Shown here one piece after another: positions 1-9,884 of a DNA stretch of 64,000 nucleotides. The translations under genes were made by a program, and so were the position numbers. This stretch comes from Cytobacillus oceanisediminis (GTDB taxonomy: Bacteria; Bacillota; Bacilli; Bacillales; Cytobacillaceae). The notes below the pieces were generated by a model. The model was not told where the DNA came from and made no database searches. It worked only from the letters and a program-made list of their open reading frames with translations. Location of the stretch: positions 124,001 to 188,000 of the forward strand of contig NZ_SOEE01000001.1 of assembly GCF_004366035.1 (NCBI RefSeq), read 5' to 3'. Position 1 is the first letter of the stretch, and the number at the start of each line of letters is the position of its first letter.

Positions 1-1543
1 CCTCGCCTTTTAATACAAGAAGCTGCTCAGCCACTTTATCCAGGAAGTAGCGGTCATGTGAAACTGTAATGACTACACCGGGAAAATCTTCAAGATAATC
101 TTCGAGAACCGTCAGGGTTTGGGTATCAAGGTTATTGGTCGGCTCATCAAGCAGAAGAACATTAGGCTCTGACATTAAGATTTTCAATAAATACAGTCTG
201 CGTTTTTCCCCGCCGGAAAGCTTGCGGATAGGAGTGCCGTGAGAATACGCCGGAAATAGGAAGCGCTCCAGCATTTGAGCTGCAGAAATCGTTTTGCCAT
301 CGGAAGTTTCAACTACTTCTGCTGTTTCTTTGAGGTATTCGATCATGCGCTTGTTCTCATCCATATCTTCGCTTTCCTGTGTATAGTAAGCGATTTTTAC
401 CGTCTGCCCAATAATTCGCTTACCCGAGTCAAGCGGAATCCTGCCTGCCAGTATGTTAAGCAGAGTAGATTTCCCCGTTCCATTTCTTCCGATAATCCCT
501 ATTCTATCCCCTGGTTTTACAAGAAGATCAAAATGATCCAGAACCGTTTGAGTGCCATACTTTTTTGAAGCAGCTTCGAGTTCAAATACCTGTTTTCCGA
601 GGCGGCTGCCACTTAGGGACATATCCAATTTTTCCGAGGATTTAACTGAAGCAAGCTGGCTATCAAGGGTTTCGAACCGCTGAATTCTGGCTTTTTGCTT
701 GGTGGTACGGGCTTTTGCACCTCGTCTGATCCATTCCAGTTCCCTTCTGAACAGATTTTTCTGCTTATCAATGGCAGCTGCCTCATTTTCCTCTCTTACC
801 GCCTTTGCTTCAAGGAATGCAGCATAATTCCCTTTATAGCTGTATAGATTTCCGCCTTCAAGTTCAAACATTCTATTTGTAATCCGGTCAAGGAAATAAC
901 GATCATGTGTTACAAGGAGCAGCGCCCCCCTGTATCTGCCCAGATATTCTTCCAGCCATTTCACCGATTCAAAATCAAGATGATTTGTCGGCTCGTCAAG
1001 AATCAGCAAGTCAGGTGACTGGATCAGTACTTGCGCCAGGGCAACCCGTTTTTTCTGCCCGCCAGAAAGCTCTCCAATCTTTTTGCTGAACTCCTCGATA
1101 CCCAGCTTAGTGAGTATCGTTTTGGCATCTGTGTTCACTTCCCAGGCATCAAGGGTATCCATTCTTTTTTGAAGTTCGAAAAGATTTTGCTGAATGTCTG
1201 AATCTTCAGGGTGCATGCTAAGCTCCAGCAGGGCTTGTTCATATTCTCTCTGCAGTACAAGAACTGGTGCATCTCCTGCAAAAACCTGCTCGAGAACTGT
1301 TAATTCATAGTTGAGTTCAGGCTGCTGTGCTGAATATGAAATGGTGTAATCTCTAGGAGTGACTATTTCTCCAGAGTCTGGCAGGTCAACACCGGCAATC
1401 ACTTTAAGCAGGGAAGATTTCCCCGTACCGTTTACTCCGATCAGTCCTGCTCTTTCTTTTTCAGCGATTGTAAAAGATATATCATTAAAAAGTTCTTTCT
1501 CTCCATATGATTTTGTAACATTCTCCAAAGAAATCATCTTCAT
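1..1543 (-). CDS. yfmR: ABC-F family ATPase, YfmR/Uup type (3' end off left edge)
   Basis: Partial gene. It starts at the ATG at 1543 and its C-terminus lies beyond the left edge. Two ABC ATPase domains are visible with no membrane segment, which defines ABC-F proteins; these act on the ribosome rather than in transport. The first Walker A is GVNGTGKS at residues 36-43, and each half carries an LSGG signature (LSGGQKKR, LSGGEKRR) followed by LLILDEPTNHLD or LLLDEPTNNLD. The linker between the halves contains RRGAKARTTKQKAR, typical of the Uup/YfmR branch. About 514 codons are visible; family members are about 620-640 residues, so a C-terminal arm is probably missing. The start overlaps the stop of the upstream HD-domain gene (ATGA), implying translational coupling. 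The branch assignment rests on memory of the family. Confidence 0.85.
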   Translation of the reverse strand, partial: MKMISLENVTKSYGEKELFNDISFTIAEKERAGLIGVNGTGKSSLLKVIAGVDLPDSGEIVTPRDYTISYSAQQPELNYELTVLEQVFAGDAPVLVLQREYEQALLELSMHPEDSDIQQNLFELQKRMDTLDAWEVNTDAKTILTKLGIEEFSKKIGELSGGQKKRVALAQVLIQSPDLLILDEPTNHLDFESVKWLEEYLGRYRGALLLVTHDRYFLDRITNRMFELEGGNLYSYKGNYAAFLEAKAVREENEAAAIDKQKNLFRRELEWIRRGAKARTTKQKARIQRFETLDSQLASVKSSEKLDMSLSGSRLGKQVFELEAASKKYGTQTVLDHFDLLVKPGDRIGIIGRNGTGKSTLLNILAGRIPLDSGKRIIGQTVKIAYYTQESEDMDENKRMIEYLKETAEVVETSDGKTISAAQMLERFLFPAYSHGTPIRKLSGGEKRRLYLLKILMSEPNVLLLDEPTNNLDTQTLTVLEDYLEDFPGVVITVSHDRYFLDKVAEQLLVLKGE

Positions 1544-2187
1544 GCTTGACCATTCCATTCTATAAAAAATTGATGCAGATATTGCTCCATAATTTCATGC
1601 CGCGCTTCTGCCATTTCCCTGGCAGTGTCAGTATTTAGCAGATCTCTCAGCTTCAATAGCTTTTCGTAGAAATGATTGATGGATGATGACTTTCCATTCC
1701 GGTATTCATCTTCAGTCATTACTTTTCTGATTTCAAGGCCGGGATCATAAATAGGCTGCCCTTTTTTGCCGCCATAGGCAAATGCTCGTGCAATCCCCAT
1801 AGCACCAATTGCATCCAATCGGTCCGCATCCTGGACTATTTTAGCTTCCACGCTTAACACCTTTTTGTTATTGCCGCCTTTAAAAGAAACTGACTCAATT
1901 ATTGTCTTAATGCTGCTGGAAGCTTCTTCTGCAATCTCAATTTCCTGCAGAAAATCAGATAGCTTCCTTTCTCCCGCTTCCTTTGAAGTGTTCAGCTTAG
2001 CATCGGGTATATCATGAAGCAGCGCTGCCATTTCAATTAAAAAAGGATCTCCTGCTTGTTCCTTTTTGGCTATGTAAAGGGCATTTTTTCTCACCCGCTC
2101 AATATGATGCCAGTCATGCCCGGTTGAATCTTCTCCGAGTGTATTCCGGACGAATTTTTCTGTTAAATGTATATTTTTTTCCTTCAT
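1540..2187 (-). CDS. HD-domain phosphohydrolase (YpgQ/YedJ-like)
   Basis: Protein of 215 residues. The first histidine is in HDWHHIERV and the paired HD is in ALLHDIPD, followed by a later aspartate in VQDADRLDAIGAMG. This is the metal-binding set of HD-superfamily phosphohydrolases related to B. subtilis YpgQ and E. coli YedJ. YpgQ-type enzymes hydrolyse nucleotides, but the substrate cannot be read from sequence. I prefer the ATG at 2187, preceded by GGGTG six bases upstream, over the in-frame GTG at 2214. The stop overlaps the ATG of the downstream ABC-F gene, so the two are probably cotranscribed. Confidence 0.8.
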   Translation of the reverse strand: MKEKNIHLTEKFVRNTLGEDSTGHDWHHIERVRKNALYIAKKEQAGDPFLIEMAALLHDIPDAKLNTSKEAGERKLSDFLQEIEIAEEASSSIKTIIESVSFKGGNNKKVLSVEAKIVQDADRLDAIGAMGIARAFAYGGKKGQPIYDPGLEIRKVMTEDEYRNGKSSSINHFYEKLLKLRDLLNTDTAREMAEARHEIMEQYLHQFFIEWNGQA

Positions 2188-2309
2188 TATTTCACCCGCT
2201 TTCAAACTCCACACTCCATTTTAACATTAGTCTCAAAAAGAAACGATGGCAAGGTAATGCCATATCTATAGAACTATTAAATGGATTCATTATTACAGAC
2301 GGCACTGAT

Positions 2310-2352
2310 AAAAAAATGGTGCAGAAAACCAGTATTTGATTTCCTGCACCAG
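2310..2352 (-). terminator. rho-independent terminator of the DegV gene
   Basis: On the minus strand an inverted repeat GGTGCAG...CTGCACC with a loop of about 20 bases is followed by a run of T. It lies just downstream of the DegV stop codon. Confidence 0.7.
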
Positions 2353-2366
2353 GTCCCTAAGCTATT

Positions 2367-3215
2367 TTATTCAAGGCCATTCAGCCAGCTGATGCCAAGT
2401 GTATTTTCTCCTGCATGGACTCCAATCGTAGCCCCCAAAGAATAGCATCCAAATTTAACTCCATTAAATTCTTCCTGGAGTTCCCTCTTCCATTCCTCCG
2501 CTTCTTCCGGATGCAAACCGTATAGGATGAATACTTCCTTCAGCAGTTTTCTCTCATGTGCACCCCTTAGCAGATTCACAATTTTGTCTTTTGCCTTTCT
2601 TTCGCTTCTGGCTTTCTCTTTTACGCTTAATTCCCCATCACGAACTGAAATGATCGGCTTTACATTTAGCATGCTGCCCAGAAAAAACTGAACTCCGGAC
2701 ATCCTGCCGCTTCTATGAAGCTGTTCAAGACTCCCAATGAGGACATATGTTTCACCCGTATCACGAAGTGCCTCAAGCCTCCGGATAATTTCTTTTATAT
2801 CCAGTCCGGCTTCTGCCAATTCCATCCCCTTAAGGACTAACCTGGTTAAAGGGTATGATAATATCTTGGAGTCTATGCTGTATACTGGTATATCAACCAG
2901 CTGGGCGGCCTGTTCACTGGAAGAAACGGTCCCGCTGAGTTTTGCCGATACCAGCACTGCGATGATACAGTCATAGTCCTTCTGCAGATTTTCATATAAC
3001 TCCCGAAAAGCGCCAATGGATGGCTGGGAAGTTTTTGGAGGAGTATCCAGGGTTTTTAAGCTCGCATAAAGTTCTTCCGGTGTTAAATCAACCCCATCAG
3101 TATATTCTTTGCCATCCATAATGATGGTCATCGGAATCTGGTATATGTGAGGATGGTTTCTTAACTCGTTATTTAAAAAAGCAGTGCTGTCTGTTACCCA
3201 TGCAATTTTATCCAC
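2367..3215 (-). CDS. DegV family fatty-acid-binding protein
   Basis: Protein of 282 residues, the normal length for DegV. It has the N-terminal WVTDSTAFL motif, the TSQPS segment near residue 90 and a C-terminal ALGATIGVHAG-like lipid-pocket motif (read here as LGATIGVHAGENTLG). DegV/FakB proteins bind a single fatty acid; FakB partners present it to the kinase FakA, but no fakA is nearby, so the partner is unknown. The start is a GTG at 3215 behind a GGGGGC ribosome-binding site. The gene looks monocistronic, with its own terminator. Confidence 0.9.
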   Translation of the reverse strand: MDKIAWVTDSTAFLNNELRNHPHIYQIPMTIIMDGKEYTDGVDLTPEELYASLKTLDTPPKTSQPSIGAFRELYENLQKDYDCIIAVLVSAKLSGTVSSSEQAAQLVDIPVYSIDSKILSYPLTRLVLKGMELAEAGLDIKEIIRRLEALRDTGETYVLIGSLEQLHRSGRMSGVQFFLGSMLNVKPIISVRDGELSVKEKARSERKAKDKIVNLLRGAHERKLLKEVFILYGLHPEEAEEWKRELQEEFNGVKFGCYSLGATIGVHAGENTLGISWLNGLE

Positions 3216-3269
3216 TGTAGCCGCCCCCTTTTAAGATATTTATACGTGTATGTATGTAAATAAGACTAT

Positions 3270-3306
3270 TTGAAAGGCTGGAAGTGAAAGATTTCTCTCC
3301 CAGCCG
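3270..3306 (-). terminator. terminator of the amidohydrolase/GNAT operon
   Basis: On the minus strand a GGCTGG/CCAGCC stem, about 24 bases apart at the base, is followed by a short T-rich tract. It directly follows the amidohydrolase stop. The T tract is weak. Confidence 0.5.
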
Positions 3307-3312
3307 CAGGTT

Positions 3313-4167
3313 CTATGGCAGAAAAGGCTTGATTTTAGGAAAAACCTTTATCGCGGTATTGTAAAATACATCTTCATGATGCTCTTCAGGTATGAGTTCT
3401 TTTATAAATTCAATATAAGGACCCACTGGAGCAAGAGGCCAATCGGTTCCAAACAGCAATTTATCGTAAGAATCCGCAAACACTAAAGCATGCCTCAGAT
3501 GATCCAAAAATCTTCCTTTGCTGCGTTTCTTCAATTCTTTTTCTGTACCTACAATCAAGCCTGAAAGATCGGCATAAACATTAGGATTCTTATATATTAT
3601 TTCAGCTCCTGTCAATGTCCATGGGTCTCCAAAATGAGCAATCACGAAATTGACATTCCGGTGTTTAACAGCCACCTCATCAATAGCCAGGGGGTGAGAA
3701 TACTTAAGCAATCCCCTTTCTGAATAGGTATCCCCTGTATGAAATACAACAGGAACTCCGTATTTTGCAGCGAGTTCATACACAGGTTCATAAACATCAT
3801 CATAGGCATAGAAAGGATAATACCCCAGGTAAATCTTGATCCCTGCCACGTTTGGTTTTTGCAGATCATCCTCCAGCCTTTGAAGAGCTCTATCATTGAG
3901 ATCATATGGATTGATGCCAGCACAGTAAACAACATCAGCCGGTATCTTATCATCCAGGTCAAGCCCCATAGGCGTTCTTGCTTCATAATCCGGAAAGCCC
4001 ATATTTTCGGTTTCTGTAAGCCCCATTGCAATGCTCAAGACTACATTAGCTTTTTGGAACTCCTGCTGATGCCCAGGATATGAATAATCTACAAAGGAGA
4101 GTTCATTGGCAGTACGATGAAATGATTTAATATCTGAAAAATGAATATGTGCATCTATGACTTTCAT
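3313..4167 (-). CDS. amidohydrolase-2 family metal-dependent hydrolase
   Basis: Protein of 284 residues from the ATG at 4167, which has a strong AAAGGAG site; an in-frame upstream start would overlap the preceding gene. The N-terminal DAHIHF gives the HxH metal ligands (H7, H9), followed by VVFHTGDTY, FVIAHFGDPW and GTDWPL. This is the TIM-barrel ligand set of the amidohydrolase-2 family, whose members include decarboxylases and lactonases. Only 10 bases separate it from the stop of the large GNAT fusion gene, so the two form an operon. The substrate is unknown. Confidence 0.8.
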   Translation of the reverse strand: MKVIDAHIHFSDIKSFHRTANELSFVDYSYPGHQQEFQKANVVLSIAMGLTETENMGFPDYEARTPMGLDLDDKIPADVVYCAGINPYDLNDRALQRLEDDLQKPNVAGIKIYLGYYPFYAYDDVYEPVYELAAKYGVPVVFHTGDTYSERGLLKYSHPLAIDEVAVKHRNVNFVIAHFGDPWTLTGAEIIYKNPNVYADLSGLIVGTEKELKKRSKGRFLDHLRHALVFADSYDKLLFGTDWPLAPVGPYIEFIKELIPEEHHEDVFYNTAIKVFPKIKPFLP

Positions 4168-4177
4168 AATTTCTCCT

Positions 4178-7100
4178 TTAGCGGAATTCCAGGTTGTGGA
4201 GTCTATTAAGCAGTCTGCCCTCGATGCTTCTTTCATCAAATGCAATAAAGCCCGGTTTGGCCAATAGGCCTGCATTTCTTTCCGAAATAACTTCGAATGC
4301 TTCTTTATTCATATATGCTCCAAGGAATTCATTATCTTTGCTTCTCACTACATACATATTTTCAGGAGACCGGCAGCTGGAAATACGGGATCCATCAATA
4401 AGTACAAATGACTGCTCCTCAACTCCGGCCTGATATGCTGATTCTGCTCCTTTGTCACTTACTGTAAGAGTAAGATCCTTTAATGAGCCTCCGGATATAA
4501 ATATATCTGTAATCCATTTTTCATTTAACAGATATTTCCCGCCTGCATTTTCCGCTTTTACCCAATGAGCAAGGAGCGGGACCCCCGGCAATAACGCGAA
4601 ATACTGTGTATATTCAAGGCCTTTCCATATGGAGTGATGGACAACTTTCGTATGGATGGCCAATGCAGACCATTCGTTTCCATACGAATCTTTAACACTG
4701 GTAAATTCAGCAGAAGATGTCTCCTTTAATAGCGAGAACACACTCATTTGCGATGGCACAGTTTTCATGCCGCCAGTCCATGGATTCCACCATCCTTTGG
4801 CCACCGGCTCGGGAAAGGATGAATCAAGCCACTCCCTCTTTTTATAGGTTAATGAGAATAAGCCAGGATAAAAATCCGGTGCTCCTTTTAAGCTAATAAT
4901 GCCATTATCCATGATATAAACAGTCTTGCCGCCATGCTCTTCCGTAAACATACGGACATTACCCCTTTGCACAAGCAGAAGTTCTCTTACTTGCTTCTTT
5001 TCACTGTCAAGGGTAATTTCAGCATTTATAATAGATAAAGGCTCCGTATCCTTAATAGGAAAACTGGATTTAAATACTCTTAATTCCTGTTCTTGACTAA
5101 AATTTGAGGTTTGATTTTTATCTGTATTTAAATAAAAATCAATAGTGCCATTAAGATAACTTGAACGATATGTTTTAATAGTGAATTCTGCTGTATCCTG
5201 TTCTTTTGCAACTGGATTTCCCCTATTGATAATTAGTGCTTTTTCATGTTGAACATTTTTTTCATACCCTGACTCCACACCTGCAAAATGCCGCATTTCT
5301 TCCCATGTCCGGAAAGCTCCTATTGATAAATAGCCAGGTGCCAATATTATCTGATCTCCCGATTCAAAGAAGCCAGTTTCCTGCTGATAGTAAAATTGCC
5401 ACCCATCCGGATTGGACTTCGCATTTTTCGGCCAGCAGAATCCAACCGGCTCGCCATTATGATCGGCGAAGAACCAATTTTCGGTTATACCTGATAACTC
5501 CATGAACCCCAATTCTTTTATGTCAGAAAACTCGATTACTTCATTATCCAGCGGAAAATATGGCTGCTGCATGTCATAATATAACGGCTGGCTGAAAAAC
5601 AGATTCTCATATCTTTCAGCCCCTTCGTTTATCAATTCAGCCCATACTTTTACTAAGCCTTCACCATATAGGGACGTATACAATGATACAAGAATTCCTG
5701 TAAATGCTTCAGATTTGAATACCAATTTGAAGGTGATCGCAGTGTCATCTGCGAACCACTCTGCTGCCGCCGGCTTTGCCTTTGAAAATTCAGTTGAAAA
5801 GGGTTTCCCAAGTTTAGGAGCAAAAAACGCGAAAGGCTGGTTAACACTTTCGTTTCTGCCAGCCGTTATTTTATAATCCAATTTCCGGATATTCACCTGG
5901 CAGATTCCATTGCAGATATGCCAATAATCCTTTGACTCTCCTCCAAACTTTTGACCGAAGCTTTTAAGTGGGATGCCCATCGAGCTGCATGTAAAAGCGA
6001 GTTGGTCTCCATTTTCCTTTGTAGCCAATACCGCCATTTCCGGCTGATAGAAGCCATATTTTTTAACAATGAAAGGCACCTTCAGCAGCTTACGCCCTTT
6101 TTTGTGAAGATTTATTCGAAACTCCCGCTCTTCTAATTCAACAAGATCACTTACGGGAAAAGAAAGGTGAAATACTGCGTCTTCTTCCAGGTTGTTCTCT
6201 ACCTCAATTTCCAATTCATTTTCCTGATTTATAAATCTGAGATTCCCCTTTGAACCGCCTGTAATCCTGGCTGGCTGCTTAGGCAGCAGACCAAGGCGCA
6301 ATTCACACTCCTCACCATTAACCCATACCTTAACGCCTAATGAAGGATGCGTTTTCCAAATACTAGGCTCTTCCCCTTCATGCACTATGAATTGTCCGGT
6401 TATTGCCTCGTCACTCTCGGCCATCAGGTCATGCTCGAAAACAGCTTCGACTCTTCCCTGGTTATTTCCTTCAGCCTTAAAAGAAACAGGACTTCCCGTC
6501 TTATTTATGAGTTTGAGCTGGAAATTTTGGATTTCATTTTCGATTACTTCATGATGATCCATGGATAGTTCCAGAAGGTAATCATTCGTTTCTATTAAAC
6601 TGATTCCTCTGCCGGATCTTTCAAATCTGACTCTTGCAGACACTTCCCCGCTTTCCCAAATATACTCGTAAAATGTAAAGCCGTTTTCTTTGATTCCATC
6701 TGGCTTTACGTCAATTTCTCTCATGCTGCTGCTATACCAATCAAGCTTTTCAAAGGCAGGTTTCAAGAGCTGTGTATGGTGAACAGCCGGAATAAAATTC
6801 ATTAAGTGTGTTGTATCATCTCTGTCTTCCCAGAAGAATCCGCATTTTTTGTAAAGCGGGACAGCTTTCACATTTCCTGGCCATGTATACAAGTCAAGGC
6901 GCGGCCAGCCCAATTCAATTGTTTTTTGAAGCGCTCTCATAACAAGCATCTTTCCTATTTTCCGTCCATGGTAATCCGGCCTTACATTTAGAAGAGGAAT
7001 ATATAGGGAACCCGTATCTTCTTTATATTCCGATAACCCGCAATAGCCTACGACCTCTTCACCATCCAGCGCTAAGTATAAAGTAATATTGCCATTATTC

Positions 7101-7246
7101 GCTTCCTTCGTTTTTACTTGTTCCTCAGTCATTACACTGGTATCTCCGCCCCAGCTGTCTCTGCTCAAGTTCCACATTTTTGCTATTCCTGCCGCAAAGC
7201 TCTCATGATACTCTGCAATGACTATTTTGTCTGTACTTTGAATCAT
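4178..7246 (-). CDS. GNAT acetyltransferase fused to a large uncharacterised C-terminal region
   Basis: Protein of 1022 residues starting at the ATG at 7246 behind AGGAGG. Residues 1-150 form a GNAT domain with the acetyl-CoA loop RPDYHGRKIGKM at 89-100 and the terminal motif AVPLYKKCGFF. A region of about 870 residues follows, predicted by eye to be strand-rich and built of repeated beta-sandwich-like stretches, with many aromatic residues. I recognise no named domain in it and see no signal peptide or membrane segment, so it should be cytoplasmic. The composition suggests a carbohydrate-active or structural scaffold, but that is inference. It is coupled to a downstream amidohydrolase, so the pair may modify one small molecule. 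Confidence 0.75.
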   Translation of the reverse strand: MIQSTDKIVIAEYHESFAAGIAKMWNLSRDSWGGDTSVMTEEQVKTKEANNGNITLYLALDGEEVVGYCGLSEYKEDTGSLYIPLLNVRPDYHGRKIGKMLVMRALQKTIELGWPRLDLYTWPGNVKAVPLYKKCGFFWEDRDDTTHLMNFIPAVHHTQLLKPAFEKLDWYSSSMREIDVKPDGIKENGFTFYEYIWESGEVSARVRFERSGRGISLIETNDYLLELSMDHHEVIENEIQNFQLKLINKTGSPVSFKAEGNNQGRVEAVFEHDLMAESDEAITGQFIVHEGEEPSIWKTHPSLGVKVWVNGEECELRLGLLPKQPARITGGSKGNLRFINQENELEIEVENNLEEDAVFHLSFPVSDLVELEEREFRINLHKKGRKLLKVPFIVKKYGFYQPEMAVLATKENGDQLAFTCSSMGIPLKSFGQKFGGESKDYWHICNGICQVNIRKLDYKITAGRNESVNQPFAFFAPKLGKPFSTEFSKAKPAAAEWFADDTAITFKLVFKSEAFTGILVSLYTSLYGEGLVKVWAELINEGAERYENLFFSQPLYYDMQQPYFPLDNEVIEFSDIKELGFMELSGITENWFFADHNGEPVGFCWPKNAKSNPDGWQFYYQQETGFFESGDQIILAPGYLSIGAFRTWEEMRHFAGVESGYEKNVQHEKALIINRGNPVAKEQDTAEFTIKTYRSSYLNGTIDFYLNTDKNQTSNFSQEQELRVFKSSFPIKDTEPLSIINAEITLDSEKKQVRELLLVQRGNVRMFTEEHGGKTVYIMDNGIISLKGAPDFYPGLFSLTYKKREWLDSSFPEPVAKGWWNPWTGGMKTVPSQMSVFSLLKETSSAEFTSVKDSYGNEWSALAIHTKVVHHSIWKGLEYTQYFALLPGVPLLAHWVKAENAGGKYLLNEKWITDIFISGGSLKDLTLTVSDKGAESAYQAGVEEQSFVLIDGSRISSCRSPENMYVVRSKDNEFLGAYMNKEAFEVISERNAGLLAKPGFIAFDERSIEGRLLNRLHNLEFR

Positions 7247-7433
7247 ACCTTTGTCCTCCTGACTAGGTTACGTCTTGTCTACCCTTCTCAATTCCTTTTC
7301 CTTCAATAATCATAACCATTTGCCTCTCCTCCTTTTGGATTTGTCCGGAATGTTTTTCCATTCCTTCTTAATCGTATTATCAGAGTAAGTGATTGTAAAT
7401 ATAATTTTGAATCTTCCGTATAAATTTCATACA

Positions 7434-7464
7434 AAAAAAGCGCCTTGCTATTTCGGCAAGACGC
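7434..7464 (-). terminator. terminator after the fhs operon
   Basis: The stem GCGCCTTGC/GCAAGACGC (one mismatch) with an ATTTC-type loop is followed on the minus strand by seven T residues. It lies 8 bases past the stop of the 176-residue hypothetical gene. Confidence 0.8.
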
Positions 7465-7471
7465 ATTCATA

Positions 7472-8002
7472 TTAAAAATGGATTTTTCTTAAAGCTTTCA
7501 TCGAAGAGGTCATATAAATGATCATTTCATTCAGATCATCTATCTGTTCTTCATGAATAAGCCGGTTAAAAGAAATGACGGTTTCTGTTTCGGCCATGGC
7601 CTTCATATTTTCAGGATTGTATTTCACAGTCTGTTCGACCTTCCGTCCGCTGCCCCAGATATGACGCAGAACTTTACAGATTTGCAGAGATGCATTGGAA
7701 GCTTTTAAATGCTTAATTGTAAATTTCACATAAATCCGGCAGCCTGCCAGCTTCTCAGATTTCCCTTGAGGCAATAGCTCAGCTGCAAGATTATCAAGTC
7801 CCGCTTCCATTGTAAAGGTACAGAAAATCTCCGCCAAGCCTTCTGCATTGTCTGTAAAAGTAATGTCATACCTTCGGCTCATTTTAGCTGAGTTTAAAAT
7901 ATCATTTCGATCAACAATTCTTATTTCACCGTCAAGATCCCGGTCATAAAATCCGCCTTCCATAACAACCTTCATATTTTCAAAGGCCGTTGGATCAAAC
8001 AT
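7472..8002 (-). CDS. hypothetical protein downstream of fhs
   Basis: Protein of 176 residues that I do not recognise. It is soluble with mixed alpha/beta character and no signal peptide, membrane segment or metal-binding cluster. The start at 8002 has a strong AAGGGGG site. It begins 13 bases after the fhs stop and precedes a clear terminator, so it is the last gene of the fhs transcript. A link to one-carbon metabolism is suggested only by position. Confidence 0.7.
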   Translation of the reverse strand: MFDPTAFENMKVVMEGGFYDRDLDGEIRIVDRNDILNSAKMSRRYDITFTDNAEGLAEIFCTFTMEAGLDNLAAELLPQGKSEKLAGCRIYVKFTIKHLKASNASLQICKVLRHIWGSGRKVEQTVKYNPENMKAMAETETVISFNRLIHEEQIDDLNEMIIYMTSSMKALRKIHF

Positions 8003-8015
8003 GTGCTAATCCCCC

Positions 8016-9704
8016 TTAAAATAGGCCGACTGCATTTCCATCATCATCTACATCCATGTTCATGGCTGCAGGTGCTTTAGGCAAACCAGGCATAGTCATC
8101 ACATCTCCGGTAAGTGCTACAATGAACCCTGCACCAATGGATGGCTTCAGCTCACGTATAGTAATGGTAAAATCTGATGGCCTTCCAAGTTTTGCAGGAT
8201 CATCAGATAATGAATATTGTGTTTTAGCCATACAAACCGGCAGTACGCCCCAGCCAAAGCTTTCAAAGTCTCTTATCTGCTTTTTGGCTTTGGTTGAGTA
8301 TTCCACTTTACTTGCGCCATAAACCGTCTGGGCTACTGTTAGAATTTTCTCCTCAAGAGGCAAAGATAAATCATATAGGTGGCTGAACTTCGCTGCTCTT
8401 TCATCCAAAATTCCCAGGAGCTTCTCAGCCAGCTCAATTCCTCCCTGCCCGCCTTTTTCCCAAACCTCTGTCAGCGCCACTGGCATGCCGGCCTCACTGC
8501 AAAGTTCTGTAAGGACCTCTATCTCATTCTCGCTATCGGAAATAAACCGGTTAATGGCCACTACATACGGAAGTCCAAAGCTTTCAATTGTTTCAATATG
8601 CTTTTTTAAATTAGCAAAGCCTTTAGTGAGTGCTTCTGTATCTTCCTTGCCCAATTCAGCTTTTGACAAGCCGCCATGCATTTTCAGAGCACGGATTGTA
8701 GCTACAATCACCACTGCTTCAGGGTCAATGCCTTCGGTTCTGGCTTTAATATTTAAAAACTTTTCAGCACCAAGATCCGCGCCAAAACCGGCTTCTGTCA
8801 CTACATAGTCAGCCAGCTTGGAGGCTGCGGCAGTTGCAATCACACTGTTGCAGCCATGAGCAATATTGGCAAACGGGCCGCCATGGACCAATGCCGGTGT
8901 ATGTTCAATTGTCTGCACCAGATTAGGTTTGACTGCTTCTTTAAGAAGCAAGGTGAGAGCTCCTTCCACTCCAAGATCAGCCACTGTTACTGGCTGTTTA
9001 TCATAATTGTATGCAATCACCATTTTCCCCAGTCTTTCCTTCAAGTTCTGAAGGTCGGATGCAAGGCATAGAACGGCCATAATTTCTGAAGCCACAGTGA
9101 TATCAAATCCATCTTCTCTCGGAACACCTTGTACAGGCCCTCCAAGGCCAATAACGATTTTTCTTAATGCACGGTCGTTCAAATCCAGGGCACGCTTCCA
9201 TACAATCCTTCTCTGGTCAATATTTAACAGGTTCCCCTGCTGGAGGTGATTATCAATCAGGGCAGCCAATGCATTATTGGCTGTAGTGATTGCGTGAAGA
9301 TCACCGGTAAAATGCAGATTGATGTCTTCCATCGGCAGGACCTGCGAATAACCTCCGCCGGTTGCTCCGCCCTTGATTCCCATTGTTGGCCCGAGCGAAG
9401 GTTCCCTCATCGCGACCATAGCTTTTTTGCCAAGTCTGTTAAAAGCATCGGCCAGGCCAACTGTTACTGTGGATTTTCCTTCTCCTGCAGGTGTCGGATT
9501 AATGGAAGTGACAAGAATTATTTTCCCGCTTACTTTCGTACTTAATCTCTTTAAGGTTTCTGCGGATAATTTTGCTTTATACTTGCCGAAAAGCTCCAGA
9601 TCATCCTCTGAGAGCCCGATTTTTTCAGCTATTTCCGCAATGGGCTTCATTGCAGATGCCTGGGCAATTTCAATGTCTGATTTCACAATCGGTTTCACAT
9701 TCAT
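8016..9704 (-). CDS. fhs: formate-tetrahydrofolate ligase
   Basis: Protein of 562 residues that makes 10-formyltetrahydrofolate from formate, ATP and tetrahydrofolate in the cytoplasm. It has the family's nucleotide loop TPAGEGKST at residues 71-79, the [12 protein letters not shown] lead-in, [19 protein letters not shown] and the C-terminal [14 protein letters not shown] signature. The length matches the family (about 555-560). The ATG at 9704 has AGGGGG six to seven bases upstream; a longer in-frame extension to 9884 has no ribosome-binding site and would cross the metA promoter region. It is transcribed divergently from metA. Confidence 0.95.
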   Translation of the reverse strand: MNVKPIVKSDIEIAQASAMKPIAEIAEKIGLSEDDLELFGKYKAKLSAETLKRLSTKVSGKIILVTSINPTPAGEGKSTVTVGLADAFNRLGKKAMVAMREPSLGPTMGIKGGATGGGYSQVLPMEDINLHFTGDLHAITTANNALAALIDNHLQQGNLLNIDQRRIVWKRALDLNDRALRKIVIGLGGPVQGVPREDGFDITVASEIMAVLCLASDLQNLKERLGKMVIAYNYDKQPVTVADLGVEGALTLLLKEAVKPNLVQTIEHTPALVHGGPFANIAHGCNSVIATAAASKLADYVVTEAGFGADLGAEKFLNIKARTEGIDPEAVVIVATIRALKMHGGLSKAELGKEDTEALTKGFANLKKHIETIESFGLPYVVAINRFISDSENEIEVLTELCSEAGMPVALTEVWEKGGQGGIELAEKLLGILDERAAKFSHLYDLSLPLEEKILTVAQTVYGASKVEYSTKAKKQIRDFESFGWGVLPVCMAKTQYSLSDDPAKLGRPSDFTITIRELKPSIGAGFIVALTGDVMTMPGLPKAPAAMNMDVDDDGNAVGLF

Positions 9705-9819
9705 TTTTATCCCCCTAGAATCCAATATGTATAGGTTCCTTACAGCTTTATTGTACCATCCCTGAATCGAAATATTGTCATTTACTTTTGATATTTTCGC
9801 ATTTTCACACAGTAAAGCA

Positions 9820-9848
9820 TTGATACAATTTCGAATCGTCTTTATAAT
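9820..9848 (+). promoter_or_regulatory. sigma-A promoter of metA
   Basis: TTGATA, a 17-base spacer, then a perfect TATAAT, ending 36 bases before the metA start codon. No S-box riboswitch was seen in the metA leader. Confidence 0.8.
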
Positions 9849-9884
9849 AAGTTTAATTGAATTTTTGCACAGGGAGATGATCAC

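Noticed and set aside
9705..9884. Possible S-box riboswitch before metA
   Set aside because: The leader between promoter and start is only about 30 bases and has no SAM-aptamer motif.
8016..9884. Longer fhs reading frame starting near 9884
   Set aside because: The extension has no ribosome-binding site, spans the intergenic promoter region and goes beyond the usual length of the enzyme.
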